NCBI GenBank assembly: GCA_016789705.1
Contig: JAEUQR010000083.1
Span: 1 to 64,000, forward strand
Source: Acidobacteriota bacterium
Lineage (GTDB): Bacteria; Acidobacteriota; Vicinamibacteria; Vicinamibacterales; UBA2999
Length of the DNA: 64,000 nucleotides
Direction of reading: 5' to 3'
A program made the position numbers and the translations under genes. Of this stretch, positions 1 to 7,421 are shown piece after piece. Below the pieces are notes generated by a model. The model ran no database searches. It saw nothing but the letters and a program-made list of their open reading frames with translations, and was not told the origin of the DNA. Positions within the stretch are counted from its first letter, which is position 1; each line of letters opens with the position of its first letter.

Positions 1-750
1 GGCGTCGAGCTTGCCGCGCTTCTTCATGAACGCTTCGGTCTCGGCGAAGGCGGCGGCCAGCGCCGCCACGTTCTTCGTCGCCAGTTCGACGTTCGACGCG
101 TCGGCACCCTTGCGCAGTTCGCCCGATGCCGCGGGCACGCCGCGCATCGCCTTCTGCAGCCCTTCTTCGTCGGGTGTCATGGGCGGCGGGATGAAGCGCG
201 CGAGGTCGAGCATCTTGTCGTTCACGATCGAGGTTGCGAGCACGACGGGCTTGCCCTTGTATTTCGCGGCGTCGGCGCCGAGATCCTGCGCATGCACCTT
301 CGACTTGGCGGCGACGTCGGCCGGGTCGTACTTCATGAGCAGGCCGATGACCGTGACGTAGGTGTTCGGCGTGACCGGGTCGCTCATGCGGCCGGCGAGC
401 ACGAGCACCTCGGGCGCGGCTTTGGTCTTGTCCTGATCGACCGTGAACGCCATCTTGCCCACGCTGGCTTCGACGATGCCGGTCATGGCGACGTATTCAC
501 CGACCCACTGATCGGGCTTGGCCGCCACGGAGCTCGCGGCCACCGGCACGATGGCGCGGGTGGGCGCAGGCAACGTGGGCACCGCGGGGGCGGCAGGGGC
601 CGCTGGCGCGGCGGGGGCCGCGGGCTTCTGGCCGGCCGTGCCGGCCGGGGCCTGCTGTGCGCCGGCGATGGCCAGGGAGGCGACGGCGATCGTCGAGGCC
701 ATCACGGCGAGGCCGCGTCGGCGTGACGCGGAGGAACGTGCAATCTTCAT
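1..750 (-). CDS. Secreted protein of unknown function, C-terminus cut by window edge
   Basis: The reading frame is open from an ATG at 750 to the left edge, giving 250 visible residues. A GGAAGGAG ribosome site lies about seven bases before the ATG. The N-terminus has a basic start (MKIARSSASRRR), a hydrophobic run ending near AIAGAQQ, then an Ala/Pro-rich linker, so it is probably exported. The following part (DQWVGEYVAMTGIVEA ... TYVTVIGLLMKYD) alternates short beta-like strands and could be an OB-type fold, but I do not recognise the family. It is divergent from the gene at 835, sharing an 84-base promoter region. Confidence 0.75.
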   Translation of the reverse strand, partial: MKIARSSASRRRGLAVMASTIAVASLAIAGAQQAPAGTAGQKPAAPAAPAAPAAPAVPTLPAPTRAIVPVAASSVAAKPDQWVGEYVAMTGIVEASVGKMAFTVDQDKTKAAPEVLVLAGRMSDPVTPNTYVTVIGLLMKYDPADVAAKSKVHAQDLGADAAKYKGKPVVLATSIVNDKMLDLARFIPPPMTPDEEGLQKAMRGVPAASGELRKGADASNVELATKNVAALAAAFAETEAFMKKRGKLDA

Positions 751-834
751 CTGGCGACTCCTTCCAGTCGCGCACATGATAACCCCAGACGGTGGCCAGT
801 GCAGGGCTGGCACCGCATAATTGGTTGTATACGA

Positions 835-1563
835 ATGTCCCCGGACGTGATGGCCTGGATCGTCGTGCTGGCGCTCGGCGTCGCGCCGCAGACGGCACCC
901 GATCGGTGTGCTGCCGAAGCGCGCCGCGTGCTGGCCGAGATGGCGGCTGCGACCGCGCGGGGCGACGTCGCTGAAGCGGCCCGGCTCGCTGCCGCCGGCG
1001 ACACGGCGGAGAGTGGCTGCTTCTCCTTGCGGCTGGCGTCGTGGAGCTGGCACGGCTGGAACGGGGCCGTGGCGGCGGCCGATCGCGGCGGCACGCCCGA
1101 GGCACTGGCGCCCGTGACGGCGGCCGTCACTGCCGTGACGGCGCTTGGTCCGCCCCGGTCCGAGGCCGCCTACGCAGCGGCCCTGCTGCGGGCGGCGACG
1201 GCCGCGGCGCAGGATGAGCGCGACGAGATGCTCGTCTGGATTGAGGAGGCGCGGGCGCTCTCGGCCCGCCTGGCGCTGGTCGGCCCGACGCCCGTGCTGC
1301 CGCTGCCCATCGACCTCGGCGAAGGCGAACTCTGGCACGGCGTCGATGACTACGAACTCGCGGAAGCGGCGTTTACGCGCGCGCTCGCCGTGGCTGACAC
1401 GCCGGCGGCGTGGCGCGGCCTGGCACGGGCACGCGATCGGCGCGGGAACCGCGCCGGCGCCTGTGACGCCTACCGACGCGTCGCCGCCGGGCTGGCCCGG
1501 GAGGCGACGCCCGGACCGCTCGCCGCCGAAGCCCGCGGCTATCTGCCGCGCTGCACGCCCTAG
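835..1563 (+). CDS. Hypothetical TPR-like protein
   Basis: This frame encodes 242 residues from an ATG at 835; an in-frame GTG at 799 would lengthen it by 12 residues that do not look like a signal. The N-terminus (MAWIVVLALGVAPQTAP after five residues) resembles a short signal peptide or membrane anchor. The body is Ala-rich and helical. The C-terminal third (YELAEAAFTRALAVAD ... ACDAYRRVAAG) has the spacing and Ala/Tyr pattern of one or two tetratricopeptide repeats. No catalytic motif is visible. A small gene follows six bases after its stop, probably in the same transcript. Confidence 0.65.
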   Translation: MSPDVMAWIVVLALGVAPQTAPDRCAAEARRVLAEMAAATARGDVAEAARLAAAGDTAESGCFSLRLASWSWHGWNGAVAAADRGGTPEALAPVTAAVTAVTALGPPRSEAAYAAALLRAATAAAQDERDEMLVWIEEARALSARLALVGPTPVLPLPIDLGEGELWHGVDDYELAEAAFTRALAVADTPAAWRGLARARDRRGNRAGACDAYRRVAAGLAREATPGPLAAEARGYLPRCTP

Positions 1564-1569
1564 GCGGCC

Positions 1570-1821
1570 ATGCCCACGTATCGTCCCCACATCCTCGACG
1601 CACTCGCCACGCACGGGCTGCGGCCCGGCCCCGACACCACGCCCGAACGGCTGCGCGAAGCGGTGAACGACCTGTACCGCCACGAAATCCGCCGCCTGCG
1701 CGACCGCTGCCGGGCGCGGGAGTTTCCGGTCACGGAGCTGGCCACTCGCGTAGTGGACCTGCGTCGGCGCTACCTGCTGCTCTCGACGCCGCTCGCGCAC
1801 TGGACGGCCGACGCGCCATAG
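1570..1821 (+). CDS. Small hypothetical protein (83 aa)
   Basis: The gene starts six bases after the preceding stop and encodes 83 residues rich in Arg and Leu, predicted mostly helical (ERLREAVNDLYRHEIRRLRDRC, then LRRRYLLLSTPLAHW). It resembles short conserved proteins sometimes found next to oxidoreductase genes, but I cannot assign a family. Its stop codon is 38 bases before the formate dehydrogenase start, so it could belong to that transcript, although a promoter-like box for the dehydrogenase lies in between. Confidence 0.55.
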   Translation: MPTYRPHILDALATHGLRPGPDTTPERLREAVNDLYRHEIRRLRDRCRAREFPVTELATRVVDLRRRYLLLSTPLAHWTADAP

Positions 1822-1847
1822 TGGCCGCCGGCGCCCGCGCTCGGTGC

Positions 1848-1853
1848 TACTCT
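1848..1853 (+). promoter_or_regulatory. Candidate -10 box (TACTCT) of the formate dehydrogenase genes
   Basis: TACTCT fits TANNNT and ends six bases before the ATG at 1860. There is no purine-rich ribosome site in the intervening TCGCGT, so a leaderless transcript is likely. No clear -35 box is seen. Confidence 0.35.
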
Positions 1854-1859
1854 TCGCGT

Positions 1860-3755
1860 ATGGCTCGCATGCAACGGTTGACACATCCGCTCGTGCGCGA
1901 CGTCAAGGGCGGCGCGCTGCGGCGGGCAACATGGGACGAAGCGCTCGATCGGGCGGCTGCCGGCTTCCGTGACGTCGTGACGCGACGGGGACCGCAGGCG
2001 TTCGGGCTCTTCAGCTGTTCGAAGAGCACGAACGAGATGAACTACGCGGCGCAGAAGTTCGCCCGCGCCGTCATCGGGTCGAACAACATCGACTCCTGCA
2101 ACCGCACCTGACACGCCCCCAGCGTCGCCGGTCTGGCGGCGGTCTTCGGCATGGGCGGCGGCACGACCTCGTACCGCGAGATCGAGGAGACGGACTGCAT
2201 CCTGCTGTGGGGATCGAATGCGCGTGAGACGCATCCGATCTTCTTCCACCACCTGCTGACCGGGGTGAAGCGGGGCGCGCGGCTCCATGCGATCGATCCG
2301 CGGCGCACGTCGTCGGCCATGTGGGCCGACGTGTGGGCGGGCCTCGACGTCGGCACCGACATCGCGCTCGCGCATGCGATGGCGCGCGAGATCATCGTCG
2401 CCGGACTCGCGCACAACGAATTCATCCGCGAGGCCACGACCGGCTTCGAGGCCTTCAAGGCGGCGGTGCTGCCGTGGACTCTCGAGCGCGGCGAGCAGGC
2501 CACGGGCGTACCGGCCGCCGTCATCCGTGAGATGGCGCATGCCTTCGCCGGCGCGCCGCGGGCGATGATCTGCTGGACGCTCGGCATCACCGAACACCAC
2601 AACGCCGTCGACAACGTCCTCAGCCTCATCAACCTCGCGCTGCTCACCGGCCACGTCGGACGCTGGGGCTCGGGCATCAATCCGCTGCGCGGCCAGAACA
2701 ACGTCCAGGGCGGCGGCGACATGGGCGCGCTGCCAGATCGGCTGCCCGGGTTCCAGCATGTCGAGAACGACACGGTGCGCGCGCGGTTCGATCGCGCCTG
2801 GGGTGTCACCGTGCCGCCCAAGAAGGGCTGGCATCTGAGCGGCATGTTCGAGGCGATGGGGCGCGGCGATCTGACGGCGCTCTACGTCATCGGCGAGAAC
2901 CCGGCGCAGTCGGAAGCCGATCAGCACCATGCCGAGGCGCTGCTGGCCGGCGTCGACATCCTGGTCGTGCAGGACGTGATGCGCACGGCCACGGCGGAAC
3001 TCGCCGACGTGGTGCTGCCGGCGGCGGCCGGCGCCTTCGAGTCGGAAGGCACGGTGACGTCGAGTGAGCGGCGCGTGCAGCGCGTGCGCCGCACCAAGGC
3101 GCCGCTTGGTGAGAGCCGCGAAGACCTCGCCATCATCGTCGACCTCGCTGGGCGGATGGGGGCGCGCTGGCCGGCCACCGATGCCGAGGGCATCTGGAAC
3201 GAGCTGCGTGCACTCTCGCCGGTGCACGGCGGGATGAGCTACGCGCGGCTCGCCGAGGGCGGTCTCCAGTGGCCGTGCTACGACGAGGCGCATCCCGGTG
3301 AAGCCTTCCTGCACGGGCGGTTGTGGGAGCGGCCCGTGCGTGGACCACGCGCGCCGTTCTCGGTCGTCGAGCACGCCCTGCCCGTCGAAGGGCTCGACGC
3401 CGAGTATCCCTTCCGCCTCACGACCGGCCGCCGGCTCGAGGAGTACAACACCGGCGTGCAGACCGCTCCGTACGCCTCGCCCGTGCGCCGCGGCGAAACC
3501 CTCGACGTCTCGCCGGAAGATGCCGCCCGGCTCGGCGTCGTGGAAGGGCAGCGCGTGCGCGTGCGCTCGCGGCGCGGCAGCGTCGTGGCGCCGGTGCACA
3601 TCGACACGGCGCTGCGGCCCGGTCTCACGTTCATGACGTTCCATTTTCCGGACGAGGTGGCGACGAATCACCTCACCATCGACGCCATCGATCCGAAGTC
3701 AGGCACCGCCGAGTTCAAGGCGGCGGCCGTGCGGATCGACGTGCTCGATCTCTAG
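1860..3755 (+). CDS. fdhA: Selenocysteine-containing formate dehydrogenase, catalytic (C-terminal) half of the alpha subunit
   Basis: This is the molybdopterin/tungstopterin catalytic part of an NAD-linked formate dehydrogenase, oxidising formate to CO2. It has 631 residues if the TGA at 2109-2111 is read as selenocysteine (residue 84). The context is NIDSCNRT-Sec-HAPSVAGLAAVFG, which matches the Sec-His active site of FDH-H type enzymes. The frame continues without further stops to 3755, through typical pterin-binding stretches (GHVGRWGSGINPLRGQNN, YVIGENPAQSEAD) and a C-terminal dinucleotide-binding domain (LTTGRRLEEYNTG ... TFHFPDEVATN). It begins at QRLTHPLVRD, exactly where the Fe4S4 domain of the usual alpha subunit ends, so that domain is absent here and is encoded at 5651-6571. 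NuoEF-type fdhB follows 12 bases downstream. Conventional gene calling would break it into two ORFs at the TGA. Confidence 0.93.
2109..2111 (+). other. In-frame UGA read as selenocysteine
   Basis: The TGA separates two parts of one continuous frame: 83 codons upstream and 547 downstream. It sits at the position that is Cys or Sec in formate dehydrogenases, followed by the active-site His and the conserved APSVAGL. A selenocysteine-insertion hairpin starts 11 bases downstream. Confidence 0.92.
2123..2141 (+). promoter_or_regulatory. Bacterial SECIS hairpin
   Basis: CGTCGCC (2123-2129) pairs with GGCGGCG (2135-2141), seven pairs including one G-U, around the loop GGUCU (2130-2134). The loop starts at base 19 after the UGA. 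From memory, E. coli fdhF has the same GGUCU, bound by SelB, at the same distance. Confidence 0.85.
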
Positions 3756-3767
3756 CGAGGAGTCACG

Positions 3768-5654
3768 GTGGACATTCACGTCGTCGGACCGGAGGCGAAC
3801 GCCGAGGAGCGGGCCGCCGTGGACGCCCTGCTCGGTGCGCCGTCCACCGGCTGGGCCGGCGGCGACCGCGACATCGCGCGTGATGGCCGCAGCGCCCGCG
3901 GCGGCCGGCCGGCGGCCGTGGCGCAGCGCCACCTGCTGCTGCCCGCGTTCCATGCCGTGCAGGACCGCGTCGGCTGGGTGAGCCGTGGCGCGCTCAACTA
4001 CATCTGTCAGCGCCTCATCGTGCCGCCGGCCGAGGCGTGGGGCGTGCTCACGTTCTACCACCTGTTCGCGACCGCACCGCGTGCCGCCGCCGTGGCGCAC
4101 GTGTGTGACGACATCGCGTGCCGGGCGCGGGGCGCCGAAACGCTGTGCGCCTCGCTCGCGGACACCCTCGGTGCCGAAGGCACGGCGCCCGACGGTCGCG
4201 GCACGACCTGGATGCGCAGCCCGTGCCTCGGGCAATGCGAACGCGCGCCGGCGGCGCTCGTCGTCACGGCCGGCGCGGCGGCCACCCGCGCGGTCGTGGC
4301 CCCGGTGAGCGGCGTCGCGGCGCTCACCCGGGCGCTCGCGTCCGCCTCGCCCGGCCATCTCGCCGGATCGCTCGCGGAGTTGCGCGCGGTCGTGCCGCAG
4401 GCCGGACAGCCGGGGCTCACGCTGCTCAGGCGCGTCGGCGTCGTCGCCCCGGCCAGCCTCGAGGCCTATCGCGCCGCCGGCGGTTACGAGGCACTGGCGC
4501 GCGCGCTCGAACTCGGGCCGGCCGGGATCATCGCCGAGGTGACGGCCGCGAAACTCATGGGCCGCGGCGGCGCGGCATTCCCGACCGGCGTGAAGTGGGC
4601 GGCGGTGGCCGCCGAGCCTGCCGAGCCACACTTTGTGGTCTGCAATGCCGATGAGTCCGAGCCGGGCACCTTCAAGGACCGCGTGCTCATGGCCGGCGAT
4701 CCGTTCGCCATCATCGAGGCGATGACCATCTGCGGCATCGCCACGCGCAGCACGCGTGGCTTTCTCTACGTGCGTGGCGAATATCCCGATGCCGAAGCCC
4801 GGATCGCGCAGGCCGCGGCTGCGGCGCGGGCGGCGGGTCTCCTCGGCCCGGATGTCGCAGGATCGGGCTACAGCTTCGACCTCGAGATCCGGCGCGGCGC
4901 CGGCGCCTACATCTGCGGCGAGGAAACGGCGCTCTTCAACTCGCTCGAGGGCAAACGTGGGGAGCCGCGGTCGAAACCACCGTTCCCGAGCCAGGCCGGC
5001 GTCTTTGGCAAGCCCACCGTGGTCAACAACGTCGAGACGCTCGCCAACGTGCTGCCCATCCTCACGGAGGGCGCTGCGGCGTGGGCGGCCCGCGGCACCC
5101 CGGCCTCCACCGGCACGCGCCTCTTCTGCGTGTCGGGCCACGTGGCGCGACCGGGCCTCTACGAACTGCCGTTCGGCGTCACGCTCGGCGAGGTCGTGGC
5201 GCAGGCGGGCGGCGTGGAGGGCGCGCGTGACCTGCAGGCGATCCTGCTTGGGGGCGCAGCGGGCGTGTTCGTGGGCCCAGAGTCTTTGACGCAGCGCCTC
5301 ACCTTCGAGGACACCCGCGCCGCCGGGCTCACCCTGGGTTCCGGCGTCGTGATGGTGTTCGACGACACCGTGGACCTCGCAGACGTGCTCGGCCGGATCG
5401 CCGCCTTCTTCGAGGACGAGAGCTGCGGCCAGTGCGTGCCGTGCCGCGTCGGCACCGTGCGGCAGCGCGAGCTGCTGGCACAGCTCCGCGCCGATGTCGG
5501 CGTGACGGCGCGCGCCGAGCGCCTGGCGGTCCTGACCGAACTGGGCCAGGCCATGCGTGATGCGTCCATCTGTGGTCTGGGCCAGACCGCCTCGTCGGCC
5601 GTCGAATCCGCGGTGGCCCGGCTGCAGGTCTTCAGAAGCGGGAGTGCGCTGTGA
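3768..5654 (+). CDS. fdhB: NAD-linked formate dehydrogenase beta subunit (NuoE-NuoF fusion)
   Basis: This protein passes electrons from the formate dehydrogenase iron-sulfur clusters to NAD+. It has 628 residues from a GTG with GAGGAG six bases upstream. The N-terminal ~180 residues are NuoE-like, with thioredoxin-type 2Fe-2S ligands Cys113, Cys118, Cys153 and Cys157. The rest is NuoF-like: GRGGAAFPTG (265-274) for FMN/NADH binding, CNADESEPGTFKDR, and a C-terminal ESCGQCVPCRVGT ... SICGLGQ set for a 4Fe-4S cluster. The NuoEF fusion is the beta-subunit architecture of Methylobacterium FDH1. It lies between the two halves of the alpha subunit, 12 bases after one, and overlaps the other by four bases (GTGA). 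Confidence 0.92.
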   Translation: MDIHVVGPEANAEERAAVDALLGAPSTGWAGGDRDIARDGRSARGGRPAAVAQRHLLLPAFHAVQDRVGWVSRGALNYICQRLIVPPAEAWGVLTFYHLFATAPRAAAVAHVCDDIACRARGAETLCASLADTLGAEGTAPDGRGTTWMRSPCLGQCERAPAALVVTAGAAATRAVVAPVSGVAALTRALASASPGHLAGSLAELRAVVPQAGQPGLTLLRRVGVVAPASLEAYRAAGGYEALARALELGPAGIIAEVTAAKLMGRGGAAFPTGVKWAAVAAEPAEPHFVVCNADESEPGTFKDRVLMAGDPFAIIEAMTICGIATRSTRGFLYVRGEYPDAEARIAQAAAAARAAGLLGPDVAGSGYSFDLEIRRGAGAYICGEETALFNSLEGKRGEPRSKPPFPSQAGVFGKPTVVNNVETLANVLPILTEGAAAWAARGTPASTGTRLFCVSGHVARPGLYELPFGVTLGEVVAQAGGVEGARDLQAILLGGAAGVFVGPESLTQRLTFEDTRAAGLTLGSGVVMVFDDTVDLADVLGRIAAFFEDESCGQCVPCRVGTVRQRELLAQLRADVGVTARAERLAVLTELGQAMRDASICGLGQTASSAVESAVARLQVFRSGSAL

Positions 5655-6571
5655 GTCAGCACGACGAAATCTGGTTCTCGCTGCCGCCGCGCGCGGCCGC
5701 GCTGCCGGAGGCACCGCCGGCGCCGCCACGGGCCACGGTGACCGTGTCGGTGGATGGCGCCTCCGTCAGCGTGCCCGAGGGCGCGACGCTGCTCGATGCC
5801 TGCCGTGCCGCGGGGAAGGACGTGCCCACGCTCTGTTACCTCGAGACGCTCACGCCCGTGAATGTCTGCCGCGTCTGCGTCGTCGAGGTGGAAGGCGCCC
5901 GCGTCCTCGCGCCGGCCTGTTCGCGGCAGGCCGAACCCGGCATGAAGGTGCAGACCAACTCGCCGCGCGTCCGCACGTCGCGCAAGGTGGTGCTGGAACT
6001 GCTGGCTTCGTCCGTGGATCTCTCGACCGCCGACGACCTGCAGCCGCTGCTCGCGGAATACGGCGCCGAGCCGGCACGCTTCGGTCCGCAGGCCGCCACC
6101 GTCGCGCAGCCCGTCAAGGACGACAACGACCTCTACGTGCGCGACTATTCGAAGTGTGTGCTCTGCTACAAATGTGTCGAGGCGTGCGGCACCGACGCGC
6201 AGAACACCTTCGCGATCGCGGTGGCTGGCCGCGGCTTCCACGCGCACATCTCGACGGAACTCGACGTGCCGCTGCCGGAATCCGCCTGTGTCTACTGCGG
6301 CAACTGCATCGCCGTCTGTCCGACCGGCGCCCTCATGGCGAAGCCCGAGTTCACGCTGCGGCAGGCGGGCCAGTGGGCGCCCGAACGGCAGACTGCCGTA
6401 GACACGATCTGTCCTTACTGCGGCGTCGGGTGCACGCTGACCGCGCACGTGCAGGACGAGCGGATCGTCAAGGTCACCTCGCCTTTCGAGAACGGCGTGA
6501 CGCGCGGCAACCTGTGCGTGAAGGGGCGATTCGGCTTCGAATACGTGAACGAGCCAGGCGCCGGGGACTAG
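5651..6571 (+). CDS. Formate dehydrogenase alpha subunit, N-terminal iron-sulfur half (NuoG-N-like plus Fe4S4 domain)
   Basis: This 306-residue protein supplies the electron-transfer half missing from the catalytic gene. It has a plant-type 2Fe-2S domain (Cys62, Cys73, Cys76, Cys90), two 4Fe-4S motifs (Cys169/172/175/179 and Cys213/216/219/223), and the Fe4S4 domain that normally starts the molybdopterin oxidoreductase fold (Cys254/257/261 in CPYCGVGC, and Cys289 in NLCVKGRFGFEYVN). It stops six residues after that motif, where the usual polypeptide would continue into the Sec domain. Start GTG at 5651 overlaps the fdhB stop. The alternative, a NuoG/HoxU-like carrier unrelated to the catalytic gene, is unlikely because the two breakpoints match. 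Confidence 0.9.
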   Translation: MSQHDEIWFSLPPRAAALPEAPPAPPRATVTVSVDGASVSVPEGATLLDACRAAGKDVPTLCYLETLTPVNVCRVCVVEVEGARVLAPACSRQAEPGMKVQTNSPRVRTSRKVVLELLASSVDLSTADDLQPLLAEYGAEPARFGPQAATVAQPVKDDNDLYVRDYSKCVLCYKCVEACGTDAQNTFAIAVAGRGFHAHISTELDVPLPESACVYCGNCIAVCPTGALMAKPEFTLRQAGQWAPERQTAVDTICPYCGVGCTLTAHVQDERIVKVTSPFENGVTRGNLCVKGRFGFEYVNEPGAGD

Positions 6572-6643
6572 GGGCCGGGGCGCGCGGCGTGGCACGTGCG
6601 CGCCGTGCCGGTGTAGACTCCGCGCGACTCACTGGAGGGCCTG

Positions 6644-7375
6644 ATGACCTGGCACCACGACCCGTCGCGCCGTTCGTTCCTCATCGGCGGCTCGACCATG
6701 GCTGCGGCCCTGGTCGCGTCGTTCCGACCGCTCGCCGCGAAGGCGGCGCCGGTGAAGATCGGCATCATCGGTTCGGGCCGCCAGGGCGGGGCGCTCGGAT
6801 TGCTCTGGGCGAACGCCGGGCACGAGGTGTTCTTCTCGTCGCGGCATCCGGAGAACCTGAAGGAGCTGGTGGCTCAGGCCGGCCCGAAGGCACGCGCCGG
6901 ACTGCCCGAAGAGGCCGCGGCGTTCGGCGAGGTCGTGCTGATTGCCGTGCCCTATGGCGCGCTACCGCAGGTGGGCAGGGACTACGCCGCGCAGTTGCGC
7001 GGCAAGATCGTCATCGATGTGGGCAACCCGCGCGTGGACCGCGACGGCGAGGTGGGGAAGGATGGCCTCGCGCGCGGCACCGGGGTGACGTCGAAGGAAC
7101 ACCTGCCGGGCGTGCGTCTCGTGCGCGCGCTGAACGCGCTGAGCTACCTGCAGGTCACGAAGGAGGCGCATCGCGCCGGCGAGAAGCTGGGCATCCCGAT
7201 CGCGTCCGACGACCAGGCGGCCATCGCGATGACGGTGCGGCTCGTGACCGACGCGGGATTCGATCCGGTGGTGGTGGGAGGATTGGCGCGTGCCCGCGAG
7301 TTCGACGCGGGCACGCCCGTGTATGTGAAGGGTCTGACGGCGGCACAACTCAAAACCACGCTGAAATTGCCCTGA
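6644..7375 (+). CDS. Tat-signal NADP/F420-type dinucleotide-binding reductase family protein
   Basis: This 243-residue protein belongs to the NADPH:F420 reductase-like (COG2085) Rossmann family, seen from GIIGSGRQGGALGLLWANAGH, the SSR of the NADP-discriminating loop, and IDVGNPR. The N-terminus carries a twin-arginine signal (RRSFLIGG then AAALVASFRPLAAKA), so export to the periplasm is predicted, which is odd for a dinucleotide enzyme; the Tat region may instead be kept as an anchor. GGAGGG lies six bases before the ATG. It follows the formate dehydrogenase genes after 72 bases and is convergent with ggt. The substrate cannot be told from sequence. Confidence 0.75.
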   Translation: MTWHHDPSRRSFLIGGSTMAAALVASFRPLAAKAAPVKIGIIGSGRQGGALGLLWANAGHEVFFSSRHPENLKELVAQAGPKARAGLPEEAAAFGEVVLIAVPYGALPQVGRDYAAQLRGKIVIDVGNPRVDRDGEVGKDGLARGTGVTSKEHLPGVRLVRALNALSYLQVTKEAHRAGEKLGIPIASDDQAAIAMTVRLVTDAGFDPVVVGGLARAREFDAGTPVYVKGLTAAQLKTTLKLP

Positions 7376-7390
7376 GCCGTGCACTGAGCC

Positions 7391-7415
7391 CCGGGACCCG
7401 GACCCCGAGTCCCGG
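7391..7415. terminator. Inverted repeat between convergent genes
   Basis: CCGGGAC (7391-7397) and GTCCCGG (7409-7415) can form a seven-pair stem with an 11-base loop. It lies between the stops of the reductase gene and ggt. It has no T-run, so it may act bidirectionally and weakly, and it is made of the CCCGAG/CCCAGTC-type intergenic repeat seen elsewhere in the window. Confidence 0.4.
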
Positions 7416-7421
7416 ATGGTG

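Noticed and set aside
2109-2111. The TGA as a true stop making two genes or a pseudogene
   Set aside because: The frame continues, the residue aligns with the Sec/Cys position, and a SECIS hairpin with the known loop follows.
1770-3671. A 633-codon open frame on the minus strand opposite the formate dehydrogenase gene
   Set aside because: It runs antisense to a gene with clear domains, and its protein is Arg/His/Gly-rich without a fold, as expected for a complementary frame in GC-rich DNA.
3699-5729. A 676-codon frame antisense to the NuoEF fusion
   Set aside because: It is Arg/Ala-rich and without motifs, whereas the other strand has all cofactor ligands.
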